Shown piece after piece: positions 1-7,506 of a stretch of DNA of 48,351 nt. The position numbers and the translations under genes are program-made. Each line of letters begins with the position of its first letter. The stretch's first letter is position 1. This DNA is from JBKEDC01 sp047975205 (GTDB taxonomy: Bacteria; Bacteroidota; Bacteroidia; Bacteroidales; Prolixibacteraceae): assembly GCA_047975205.1 (NCBI GenBank), contig JBKEDC010000044.1, forward strand, positions 1 through 48,351, read 5' to 3'. Below the pieces are notes generated by a model. The model saw only the letters and a program-made list of their open reading frames with translations. It was not told the DNA's origin and made no database searches.

Positions 1-2
1 GA

Positions 3-473
3 TATTCCGATGCTTTCAATCTACGCCGAAGCGATGTAAAGGATAATCATATTGAAATTACAACGGTAAAGACTGCCGACAGCTTGATAATCGAATTGAA
101 CAAACACAGTAAGACGATACTAGCCAAATATGAAGCTTTCCATTTCGAGGACGACAAAGTTCTGCCCGTTGTCAGCAATCAAAAGATGAACCAATACCTA
201 AAAGAACTTGGTGAAGTTGCTGGGATAGATGAACCAATCCGAGAGACCTATTATGTGGGCAATGAGCGTGTAGATGAAATATCGCCTAAATACGCATTAC
301 TTGGAACTCACACAGGCAGACGAACATTTATCTGCAATGCTCTTTCTTTAGGAATACCTGCACAGGTGGTTATGAAGTGGACGGGACACAGCGACTATAA
401 ATCCATGAAGCCATATATTGATGTTGCTGATAATATCAAGGCTAGTGAAATGGGTAAATTTAATAACTTCTAA
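3..473 (+). CDS. Tyrosine recombinase/integrase, C-terminal catalytic part (5' partial)
   Basis: The frame is open from base 3, so the gene starts before the window. The first residues (YSDAFNLRRSDV) follow the place where box-I Arg normally sits in the family motif (GLRYSD), so that Arg is probably the residue just upstream. The rest of the catalytic set is visible: a beta-hairpin Lys in TTVKT, the H-x-x-R box in GTHTGRRTF, the second His in WTGHSD, and the nucleophilic Tyr in KPYID. It would catalyse site-specific integration and excision of the element. A TTG at 84 could be read as a start, but the upstream homology argues against it. Confidence 0.93.
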   Translation, partial: YSDAFNLRRSDVKDNHIEITTVKTADSLIIELNKHSKTILAKYEAFHFEDDKVLPVVSNQKMNQYLKELGEVAGIDEPIRETYYVGNERVDEISPKYALLGTHTGRRTFICNALSLGIPAQVVMKWTGHSDYKSMKPYIDVADNIKASEMGKFNNF

Positions 474-484
474 AACTTGACACT

Positions 485-1273
485 ATGAACATCAATCTAG
501 TATTTTCGTTAGGCTTTATCGTGTTTGGAATCGTATTTCCTCCCGTTGCCTGGCTTGTGTATTTTTCTAAGTGTTTAGTGAATCATTCTTCTGCTGCAAA
601 AAGAAAATACATCAGTCGGTTAAGACGGGTAGCGTTTCGGTCAAGGGTGATTTGTTATATCTGTAGCATAGGTGTATCTGTGCTGATTATTGCGCTATCT
701 TGGATATTGTTGGAATCCTATTTGAAGTTTATCCTTATTCCCTTGATTATTGCCATATCAGTTCTTTACCTGCGTTACACCTTTAGTAGTTATTTTGTTA
801 GAGCGGTGAATAATCCACGCTTCAATAATTACAACATTTATGACAAGGAGTATATCCGTTCAAAGCGAAGTGAGCGTATCTTTAATGACAAGCCTACCAT
901 CAGCAAGTCGAACAAGGTGTATTTCAGCGAAACGGAATCCCACCGCATTTACGCTATGCTTGCTGATGCAAATCCGAAGATACTTACAGCTAACAGTAAA
1001 GAGCATTTTCATCAAGTGATAAACCTCAAAGAAGCCGAATCTCTAAGAATCTTGCGTAAGACAAAGTTTCTTTCTTTGATTTATATCATGGAATCAAGCA
1101 TTGATAATGGTGAAGAATGGGCAGCAAGCATCATCAAGAACCAATCAATAGACTTTGAAGCTGACTACAAAAAGAACAGAAAGAAGTATGTTGAAGATGA
1201 TATTTTGAGAGATTCTACGATTACTATTCAAAGTAAAATTGAACAGCTTTTAAGCTCAAAAGTGAAACAATAA
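485..1273 (+). CDS. Membrane protein of the mobile element, unknown function
   Basis: This is a 262-residue protein that I do not recognise. Three hydrophobic segments lie near the N-terminus (about residues 3-27, 55-77 and 80-98). A basic stretch (RLRRVAFRSR) separates the first two, and about 160 charged residues follow, probably cytoplasmic. It starts 11 bp after the integrase stop and probably shares its transcript. Its place between integrase and replication genes suggests an accessory role in the element, but no catalytic motif is visible. Confidence 0.7.
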   Translation: MNINLVFSLGFIVFGIVFPPVAWLVYFSKCLVNHSSAAKRKYISRLRRVAFRSRVICYICSIGVSVLIIALSWILLESYLKFILIPLIIAISVLYLRYTFSSYFVRAVNNPRFNNYNIYDKEYIRSKRSERIFNDKPTISKSNKVYFSETESHRIYAMLADANPKILTANSKEHFHQVINLKEAESLRILRKTKFLSLIYIMESSIDNGEEWAASIIKNQSIDFEADYKKNRKKYVEDDILRDSTITIQSKIEQLLSSKVKQ

Positions 1274-1403
1274 GCTCATAAATTATCACTTCCGCATTAT
1301 TCCGAAAACATTTTTACGTAATAGACTTAAAACAAGAATTATACAGTAAAATAAAAACTCATTTCCGTTTTTCTCCGAAACTCTAAGAGCCTAAAATTGC
1401 AGT

Positions 1404-1446
1404 GTTCGAACAAGAACTTACAGCCGAAGTACAAGGCTGATTTTTT
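1404..1446 (+). terminator. Possible terminator or short palindrome before the DUF3853-type gene
   Basis: CAGCC (1421-1425) pairs with GGCTG (1435-1439) and is followed by ATTTTTT (1440-1446), a weak intrinsic-terminator shape. An 8-bp palindrome GTTCGAAC lies at 1404-1411. This could end the integrase transcript or attenuate the next operon, which starts at 1470. No clear promoter is seen in 1274-1469. Confidence 0.4.
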
Positions 1447-1469
1447 GAACATTTAAAAAGCAATATATT

Positions 1470-1778
1470 ATGAGTTTTGAACATCTGAAATTTAAACCCT
1501 TGTGGCAAATGACAGGGGAAGAGTTCTTACAGCTTCAAAAGTTGGAGCAAGAACCGAAACAAGAAAACACGAGTGCAGTAAATATAAGCACCGAGAAAAA
1601 GTATGTATATGGTCTAAGTGGTCTAGCTCGACTATTTGGCTGTAGCATACCAACTGCCAACCGCATCAAGCAAAGCGGAAAGATTGACAAAGCAATCTCG
1701 CAGATAGGCAGAAAGATTATTGTTGATGCCGAGCTTGCCCTAGAACTTGCAGGACGTAAAACAGGAGGAAGGAGGTAA
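1470..1778 (+). CDS. DUF3853-type DNA-binding protein
   Basis: The 102-residue protein has a low-complexity N-terminal third and then a helix-turn-helix-like segment (about residues 47-95: LARLFGCSIPTANRIKQSG, then IGRKIIVDAELALELAG). From memory of the family this matches DUF3853, small proteins of Bacteroidales mobile elements with an excisionase/MerR-like HTH. It may bind the element's origin or att DNA or regulate the genes that follow. The next gene starts 3 bp after its stop, and its last codons double as a Shine-Dalgarno sequence, so the two are probably translationally coupled. Confidence 0.75.
   Translation: MSFEHLKFKPLWQMTGEEFLQLQKLEQEPKQENTSAVNISTEKKYVYGLSGLARLFGCSIPTANRIKQSGKIDKAISQIGRKIIVDAELALELAGRKTGGRR
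1769..1776 (+). promoter_or_regulatory. Strong Shine-Dalgarno for the RepA-like ATPase
   Basis: AAGGAGGT, a full anti-SD complement, lies 5 nt before the ATG at 1782. It overlaps the last codons of the upstream gene. Most chromosomal genes in this window show no such site. Confidence 0.7.
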
Positions 1779-1781
1779 GCT

Positions 1782-2810
1782 ATGGCAGATACTAATAAAA
1801 AGCCCATAAGCTGGCAAGAAGCACGGCTCAACCTAAGAGAGCAGTATTACAAACCTCCAATTATCCTAAAGATTGATGATTCCGTAGTTTGCACTTTGGG
1901 GAATTTCAGCGCATCGGCAGGTAAGGAGAAAAGTAAAAAGACATTCAATGTGTCTGCTCTTACTGCATCCCTATTGTCGGGGAAGTCCATTTTGAACTAC
2001 AAACCCAATATCCCGACTGACAGGAATAAGGTTCTGTATATCGACACCGAGCAAAGTAACTATCATTGTCAGCGAGTAGCCAAAAGAATCCGAGAACTTG
2101 CAGATACAGATTTGGAGGAACTTGACGACAGGCTGATATTCCTAGCCCTAAGAAAGTACACCCCCGAACAACGTATCGAAATCATAGAACAAGCAATCTA
2201 TGATAATGACGATGTATTTCTAGTAATCATTGACGGTCTTCGGGATTTGGTTCTCGACATCAATAGTCCGAGTGAAGCAACAAAGATTATGACTAAGCTA
2301 CTCACATGGACTGATGAAATGAACATACACATACATTGTGTTCTGCACCTGAACAAAGGCGATGATAACACACGTGATCATCTTGGCACGGAGCTTAACA
2401 ACAAGTCGGAAACCATACTACAAATCACAAAGGATGCTCAAGACAAGAACACGAGCATAGTATCCGCAAAGAGTATTCGGGATATGGGCTTTGATGATTT
2501 CGCTTTCTTCATTAATAGTGATGCCCTGCCCGAACTTGCAGAAGAATATACTCCCGCAGATGCAAAACCTTTCGGATATGAAGAACTTTCAGAGGAACAA
2601 CACAGGAGGGCGTTGATAAAGGCTTTTGAAGCAGAGGAAACAATGGGTTATAAATCACTCATTGATGCGCTAAAAGAAAGCTATGATTCCGTTACAGGTC
2701 TGAATATGGGCATCAACAAGGTTAAGAAGCTAAAGACCTTTTTGCAAAACAAGCGCATGATACTGAAAGCGGAAAAATCATACCGCTTTAACCACGAATT
2801 CAAGTATTAA
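1782..2810 (+). CDS. RepA-like AAA ATPase (hexameric helicase family)
   Basis: The 342-residue protein has a RecA/RepA-like ATPase core. There is a P-loop-like segment at about residues 43-54 (SASAGKEKSKKT), a Walker B strand at 145-151 (VFLVIID), and a downstream polar motif LHLNKGDDNTRDHLG (about 188-202). The P-loop lacks the usual GxGKS/T spacing, as in related mobile-element ATPases. The C-terminal 90 residues look like a winged or helical DNA-binding part. It probably acts with the primase at 2904 in replication of the excised element. Confidence in the family is good, but helicase activity is inferred. Confidence 0.8.
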   Translation: MADTNKKPISWQEARLNLREQYYKPPIILKIDDSVVCTLGNFSASAGKEKSKKTFNVSALTASLLSGKSILNYKPNIPTDRNKVLYIDTEQSNYHCQRVAKRIRELADTDLEELDDRLIFLALRKYTPEQRIEIIEQAIYDNDDVFLVIIDGLRDLVLDINSPSEATKIMTKLLTWTDEMNIHIHCVLHLNKGDDNTRDHLGTELNNKSETILQITKDAQDKNTSIVSAKSIRDMGFDDFAFFINSDALPELAEEYTPADAKPFGYEELSEEQHRRALIKAFEAEETMGYKSLIDALKESYDSVTGLNMGINKVKKLKTFLQNKRMILKAEKSYRFNHEFKY

Positions 2811-2817
2811 TCAAGTC

Positions 2818-2863
2818 GGTTTAGTTTAGTACAGGCTATATATGTATTAGACTAAACTAAACC
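2818..2863. repeat. 13-bp perfect inverted repeat between ATPase and primase
   Basis: GGTTTAGTTTAGT (2818-2830) and ACTAAACTAAACC (2851-2863) are exact reverse complements around a 20-nt spacer. Each arm itself contains a TTTAG/CTAAA doublet. It lies in the only sizeable gap (2811-2903) between two replication genes. Candidate roles are a replication origin, an oriT or a transcription attenuator. No T-run follows directly, which argues against a simple terminator. Confidence 0.7.
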
Positions 2864-2903
2864 TTTCCCTTGAAAGAAAAAATAACAAGCAAAAACCATA
2901 TAA

Positions 2904-3968
2904 ATGGAAGCAAAAATAATAAACAAGTTTCCCATTCGGGAATACCTTGCGGGGATGAATATACACCCTGCCACAAATAAAACATATTACGGGATGTATC
3001 ATTCTCCTTTCCGTGATGATAAGACGGCGAGCATGAGGGTAAATTACGATAAGAATCTTTGGTATGACTTCGGGTCGAATGAGGGCGGAATGCTGATTGA
3101 CCTTGTGATGCTGATTGAGAACTGCACCAACGGCAAAGCAATGCAGATACTAGAGCGCATAATACAGGGGAGTGCCTCCTTTTCTTTTCATGGGAATGGG
3201 ATAGGGAAAGCCCAAATTGCACTAAAGCCTAGAGCCACTATGCAGATAAGCCGTGTTGCTCCAATCTCAAACTATGCTTTAGTGAACTACCTAGCCGAGC
3301 GCAGAATATCTGCCGATGTTGCTCGCAAGTATTGTAGGCAGATTGATTATAAGGTTGGGGATAGGAGCTACTTTGCACTAGCTTTCAAGAACGATAAGGG
3401 CGGATATGAAATCCGCAACCCTTATTACAAGGCTTGCACATCAAAAGCCCTTACAACTATCGCACAGAGCGAAACCAAACGAGTGTTTGTTTTCGAGGGC
3501 TTCTTTGATTTCTTATCGTTTCTTGAAATTGGTCGCAAGAGTGGTAAAGAGGCATCGGATTTTATCGGGCAGTCTGATTTCATTGTGATGAACTCGGTTG
3601 CCTTAATCAACCCGCTTTTGTCGGTTTTGAAATCCTATTCGGATATTCGTTTGATGCTTGATAATGATGATGCAGGAGCGAGGGCAAAAAAGCAAATACA
3701 GGCGGTCTATCCAAGCGCAATGGACTGTTCTAAATCATACAGTCGGCACAAGGATTTAAACCAATTCCTTGTGAATAGTGGAAGCAAGGAACTTGCTAAA
3801 TTTATATCGAGATGTGTCATTGTCAGGACAGAAACTAAAGTTTCGCCCCTTAATGACAATCTCGCTTTCACTCCCGAAGGTCGCAAAAGTGGAGCGATAA
3901 ATCGCTTGGAACAGCCTAGTTCCAAAGTCAAAATACAGCCTAAGAAAAGGAGGGGACTATGCAGATAA
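2904..3968 (+). CDS. Primase with CHC2-like N-terminus and Toprim domain
   Basis: This 354-residue DnaG-like primase probably synthesises primers for the excised element. The N-terminal part (about residues 10-75) aligns with the CHC2 primase zinc-binding region through YHSPFRDDKTASM and WYDFGSNEGG, but the zinc-ligand cysteines are not present there. The Toprim part shows the acidic FEGFFD motif (197-202) and DNDDAG (253-258), the expected metal-binding residues. The 3' end overlaps the MobC start by 10 bp. The basic tail (KKRRG) is coded by the DNA that supplies the next gene's Shine-Dalgarno. Confidence 0.88.
   Translation: MEAKIINKFPIREYLAGMNIHPATNKTYYGMYHSPFRDDKTASMRVNYDKNLWYDFGSNEGGMLIDLVMLIENCTNGKAMQILERIIQGSASFSFHGNGIGKAQIALKPRATMQISRVAPISNYALVNYLAERRISADVARKYCRQIDYKVGDRSYFALAFKNDKGGYEIRNPYYKACTSKALTTIAQSETKRVFVFEGFFDFLSFLEIGRKSGKEASDFIGQSDFIVMNSVALINPLLSVLKSYSDIRLMLDNDDAGARAKKQIQAVYPSAMDCSKSYSRHKDLNQFLVNSGSKELAKFISRCVIVRTETKVSPLNDNLAFTPEGRKSGAINRLEQPSSKVKIQPKKRRGLCR
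3947..3953 (+). promoter_or_regulatory. Strong Shine-Dalgarno for the MobC-like gene
   Basis: AAGGAGG lies 5 nt before the ATG at 3959, inside the end of the primase gene. It is the second such site in the element's operon. Confidence 0.65.
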
Positions 3969-4264
3969 AGAGAACTCGCAAAATAGAGTGCAGGGTGAGT
4001 AATCTGGAAAAGCTCGTTCTGCAAAAGAAAGCCCAAGAGGCAGGAGTAACATTGTCGGATTATGTGCGGACTGTAGCCCTAGATTATGATTTGGCGTATA
4101 AGCTGACGGCAGATGAAGTGCAATGCTACAAGGAACTCACAAAGCTGAAAAACAACTTTCAGAACATTGCAAATTTTATGAAGTACAGAGCAAGCTCGGA
4201 GCTTCGGACAGCAATCAGAGAAACCATCGAAGAAGTAAACAAACACCTAAAGAAATTTCACTAA
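3959..4264 (+). CDS. MobC-like plasmid mobilization accessory protein
   Basis: The 101-residue protein begins with a ribbon-helix-helix-like segment (KIECRVSNLEKLVLQKKAQE) and GVTLSDYVR, a hallmark of MobC/relaxosome proteins. A helical part ending in ANFMKYRAS and a C-terminal helix follow. Family members bind oriT and help the relaxase nick. It overlaps the primase upstream, and its stop shares a base with the relaxase ATG (TAATG at 4262-4266). This tight coupling fits relaxosome partners made together. Confidence 0.82.
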   Translation: MQIKRTRKIECRVSNLEKLVLQKKAQEAGVTLSDYVRTVALDYDLAYKLTADEVQCYKELTKLKNNFQNIANFMKYRASSELRTAIRETIEEVNKHLKKFH

Positions 4265-5037
4265 TGATAGCAAAAGCAAAATCATGTGTCGGCGGAACGG
4301 CACTCGTCGGGTATGTGGTAAATCCACAAAAGGGATATGAACTCATGCGTAACAATCTTTCGGGAGAAACTGCATCGGAAGTTTATGAGAGTATGCAAAT
4401 CATACAGAATCAGAACCTACGATGTAAGAACAATACTATTTCGATTGTTCTTTCTCCCGAGATTGAGGACGGCAAAAGGTTAAGCAACGAGCAATGGCAG
4501 GCAATCACAAACAAGATATTGGCAGAGCTTGGAGTTGACACAAAGGAAGCTCAATATCTGTGTTTTATTCACACGGAAAAGGAACACAAGCACGCTCATA
4601 TTGTATTGAACAGGGTTAAGGATGATGGCTCGCTACTCAAAGACAACTACATTGGGATAAGAGCGCAACATATTGCTCACAACATAGCCATTGAAATGGG
4701 CATGAAATCAGCAATGGAAATGAAACGCCAGAGGGAACAAAGCGAGAAAGAGCGCATGAAGGAGTTTCGGATGAAGTTTAGAAAGGAGCATGAGCAGGTT
4801 AAGCAACAATTCCCGACAGGTATTGACGAATACATCATGCTGATGAAAGAGCGAGGTTTTGAGGTTAATCCGACAATCAATAAGCAGGGGAATGTTCAAG
4901 GCTATCGAGTGAAAAGCATCAGCACAGGCGAGGACTTAAAGTTATCGCAAATTGATAGGAAGATAAAGCTAGATGATAGGCTATTCGAGGAACTTGCAAA
5001 GCAAAGAATCATTAACCCACAAAAGAAAATCAGATAA
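4264..5037 (+). CDS. Relaxase (mobilization nuclease), short form
   Basis: It would nick oriT and pilot the strand during transfer. I start it at the ATG at 4264, overlapping the MobC stop, because homology begins there (MIAKAKSCVGGTALVGYV). The frame is open further upstream but only as a shadow of MobC. The product is 257 residues. The metal-binding three-histidine motif is clear in IHTEKEHKHAHIVLNR, and the N-terminal catalytic region is present. After about residue 160 there is a charged helical tail. Relaxases of this group are usually somewhat longer, so this is a compact version. Its stop overlaps the next ATG (TAATG, 5035-5039). Confidence 0.88.
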   Translation: MIAKAKSCVGGTALVGYVVNPQKGYELMRNNLSGETASEVYESMQIIQNQNLRCKNNTISIVLSPEIEDGKRLSNEQWQAITNKILAELGVDTKEAQYLCFIHTEKEHKHAHIVLNRVKDDGSLLKDNYIGIRAQHIAHNIAIEMGMKSAMEMKRQREQSEKERMKEFRMKFRKEHEQVKQQFPTGIDEYIMLMKERGFEVNPTINKQGNVQGYRVKSISTGEDLKLSQIDRKIKLDDRLFEELAKQRIINPQKKIR

Positions 5038-5384
5038 TGGCAAAACTAAAGAAAACGACCATAGTCCGCATCGAGGATGCGTTAGATATAGTGGCAAATA
5101 AGATTATTGACCTTGAGAATACTGCCAAGAGGCTGGAGCAGATTGAGCAAAGTATTGCTCAGGAGGTTGCAAGGGCGGAGCGGATAAATATCAAGCTGAA
5201 CATTGATGAGTTTGAGGCTTTGAATGAGAGGTTTCTTTCGGATGTTAGGGCTTTGAATGAGGGGTATTTGAGGGATGTTAGAGTGAGGAATGGGCTTTTG
5301 AAGCCTTGGATTGTTGTCTTTGTGGTTTTGGTGTGTTTGGTTTTTGTGTTTGGTGGGGTGGCTTATTTGGGGGTTTATGGGTAG
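5037..5384 (+). CDS. Small coiled-coil protein with C-terminal membrane anchor
   Basis: The 115-residue protein is not recognised by name. Residues 10-85 are strongly helical with heptad-like spacing (IIDLENTAKRLEQIEQSIAQ) and include a short internal duplication (SDVRALNEGYLRDVRVRN). A single hydrophobic segment lies at about 92-113. The start overlaps the relaxase stop, so it belongs to the mobilization operon. It could tether the relaxosome to the membrane or coupling protein, but that is inferred from position only. The last 150 bp are rich in G and T and look unlike the rest of the operon. Confidence 0.65.
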   Translation: MAKLKKTTIVRIEDALDIVANKIIDLENTAKRLEQIEQSIAQEVARAERINIKLNIDEFEALNERFLSDVRALNEGYLRDVRVRNGLLKPWIVVFVVLVCLVFVFGGVAYLGVYG

Positions 5385-5452
5385 AGATTGTGTAAGAATA
5401 AGATTGCACAATTTAATTTGATTATAAAAATTGGTATTGTCTTCAATTAGCT

Positions 5453-5483
5453 ATCTGCGTGTCACACTAAAATATGCGCAGAT
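5453..5483. repeat. Small hairpin downstream of mobilization genes
   Basis: ATCTGCG (5453-5459) and CGCAGAT (5477-5483) form an inverted repeat around 17 nt. A second weaker one, ATTGTG/CACAAT, lies at 5387-5392 and 5407-5412. These could be oriT arms or transcript ends of the mobilization operon. The sequence alone cannot decide. Confidence 0.4.
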
Positions 5484-5518
5484 ATTTGCACATTTTATTC
5501 TTGTAAACGAACAGATTA

Positions 5519-5542
5519 AGCACTAGAAGCACTAGAAGCACT
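5519..5542. repeat. Tandem 9-bp repeat (AGCACTAGA, 2.7 copies)
   Basis: AGCACTAGA occurs at 5519-5527 and 5528-5536, followed by AGCACT at 5537-5542. It sits at the junction between the mobilization backbone and the restriction-modification cargo, about 85 bp before the methylase ATG. Confidence 0.75.
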
Positions 5543-5625
5543 GAAAAATTCCCCAATATTACAATTTGGATAGTTCAAATAAAATCACTAATTTTGTTAC
5601 GCATAGTCAACAAAAAAAATGTGAA

Positions 5626-7506
5626 ATGGACAAAAATATAATAAATAAGCTACTTAATAATCATGAGATAATCCTTATTGAACAGCACCTCATCTATTCT
5701 TTTCTTCAAAACAATGGTTTAGACTTCAGTCAAAGTCCTGTGATTTCAGAATTGCTAATAGATTTTCAAGTAAATTCAAAATTACACTTACTTGTTTCTG
5801 CGCTTCATATTAAAGACTTAAAGTTACTGGAAAACTATCTTGAACTTTTAATTCCAAAAGATGATAGAAAAGTAAACGGAGCATTTTTTACACCTACTTA
5901 TGTGGTGGATTTTATCATAAAAGAAGTTGCTCCTAAAGATAATGATAAATGTCTAGATCCAAGTTGTGGGTGCGGAGCTTTTCTGATTGGCTTGGTGGAG
6001 TACTATCAAAATACATTCAGTAAAAGTATAAAAGCAACTATTAAAGAAAATATTTATGGTTCAGACATTTTAGCTTACAATGTGAGACGAACCAAAATAA
6101 TTTTGTCGCTTTTCGGACTTATGAAGGGTGAGATTATTGAAGAATCAGACTTGAAAATTTTTCATCAGGATAGTTTGAAAGCAAATTGGGAAAATGAATT
6201 TGAAATCATTGTAGGAAATCCTCCATACGTTAAATTCCAAGACTTAAGTGATGAAAACAGAACATACTTAATTAACCATTGGAAAAGTATTGAATATGGA
6301 ACATTCAATTTATATTTTGCTTTTTTTGAACTAGGGCATAAGTTATTAAATAAAAATGGAAGGTTAGGATATATTACTCCCAACAATTACTTCACTTCTT
6401 TAGCAGGGTTATCGCTTAGACAATATTTTTCAAAAAAGAAATGCGTAACAAGAGTGGTAGATTTTCGGCACAAAAAGATATTTGATGCTCAAACATATAC
6501 AGCTATTACCTTTATTGACAAAAAGCAAAATGAAAGTATCTTATTTGATAAAATTAAAGACGAACAAACTTGTGCTGATTTTTTAATTTCTGCAAATGGC
6601 TCCCCTAATTCTTTAAAAGATTTGGACGTAAACAAATGGCGATTGCTAAAGACTCAAGAGCTGGAAAATATCAAAATAATTGAGACCATAGGTAAACCAA
6701 TAAAGCAGTTGTTCAATATTGCTGTTGGTATAGCCACCTTAAAGGATGAAATATTTTTTGTCGATTCAGTTAATGAAAAGAATGGTTACCTATCCAAAAC
6801 AACTGAAAACGGAACGTTTTTAATTGAAAAAGAAATAACCCGACCAGTGTATAAAATCTCTCAATTCAAAACACAACAGGATATTAAGAACAACACGTTA
6901 AGAATTATTACGCCTTATCACACTAATTCCAAAAATGCCATTCCTATTCTAGAAGAAGAATTTAAAGCCAAGTTCCCTAAATGCTACGAATATTTGCTTT
7001 CAGAAAAAGAAAAGTTAGATGGTCGTGGCAAAGGGAAGAAAGTATTTACACCTTTTTATTCTTGGGGAAGAACTCAAGGAATTACAAGGTTTGGTAAGAA
7101 AATATTAAATCCCACTTTTAGCAAACATCCAAGGTTTTTGTTAGTACCTGAAGAAGATGCTTATTATACAAATGGATATGGTATTTATTTTGATAATAGC
7201 CATAACCACCATACTTTTTCTTTATTTGAAGATGTAACCCACCCAATGTCCAGAGAAGAAAACATTGTACTTGTTCAAAAAATTCTAAACTCTATTGTAA
7301 TGGATTATTATGTGAGCAATACAAGTGTTTCCATTCAAGGTGGTTTCCCTTGCTACCAAAAGAATTTTATAGAAAAATTTACAATACCCAACTTTACGAA
7401 AGAGGAAATTAAAATTTTGAATAATCTAAACAGTAAAACTGAAATTGATGCATTCTTGATTAAAAAATATCAAGTTAATATACCTTTGCCAAATCTAGTT
7501 TCGTGA
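5626..7506 (+). CDS. Type II N6-adenine DNA methyltransferase (Eco57I/TaqI-like, gamma order)
   Basis: It methylates adenine in the recognition site and protects host DNA from the endonuclease at 7470-8306. I prefer the ATG at 5626 (626 residues). A TTG at 5566 would add 20 poorly structured residues. Motifs in gamma order: GAFFTP (85-90), AdoMet-binding DPSCGCGAFL (111-120), GSD (145-147) and catalytic NPPY (198-201). The C-terminal half (about 360-600) resembles the TaqI-type target-recognition domain, so specificity is probably built in. The gene is more AT-rich than the mobilization genes and overlaps the endonuclease gene tail to tail by 37 bp. Confidence 0.92.
   Translation: MDKNIINKLLNNHEIILIEQHLIYSFLQNNGLDFSQSPVISELLIDFQVNSKLHLLVSALHIKDLKLLENYLELLIPKDDRKVNGAFFTPTYVVDFIIKEVAPKDNDKCLDPSCGCGAFLIGLVEYYQNTFSKSIKATIKENIYGSDILAYNVRRTKIILSLFGLMKGEIIEESDLKIFHQDSLKANWENEFEIIVGNPPYVKFQDLSDENRTYLINHWKSIEYGTFNLYFAFFELGHKLLNKNGRLGYITPNNYFTSLAGLSLRQYFSKKKCVTRVVDFRHKKIFDAQTYTAITFIDKKQNESILFDKIKDEQTCADFLISANGSPNSLKDLDVNKWRLLKTQELENIKIIETIGKPIKQLFNIAVGIATLKDEIFFVDSVNEKNGYLSKTTENGTFLIEKEITRPVYKISQFKTQQDIKNNTLRIITPYHTNSKNAIPILEEEFKAKFPKCYEYLLSEKEKLDGRGKGKKVFTPFYSWGRTQGITRFGKKILNPTFSKHPRFLLVPEEDAYYTNGYGIYFDNSHNHHTFSLFEDVTHPMSREENIVLVQKILNSIVMDYYVSNTSVSIQGGFPCYQKNFIEKFTIPNFTKEEIKILNNLNSKTEIDAFLIKKYQVNIPLPNLVS

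Noticed and set aside
4123..4263. N-terminal extension of the relaxase frame
   Set aside because: It is fully overlapped by the MobC gene. Relaxase homology begins at 4264, where TAATG couples the two genes.
5519..5542. CRISPR-like repeats
   Set aside because: The 9-bp units are directly adjacent with no spacers. No CRISPR array or cas gene is seen anywhere in the window.
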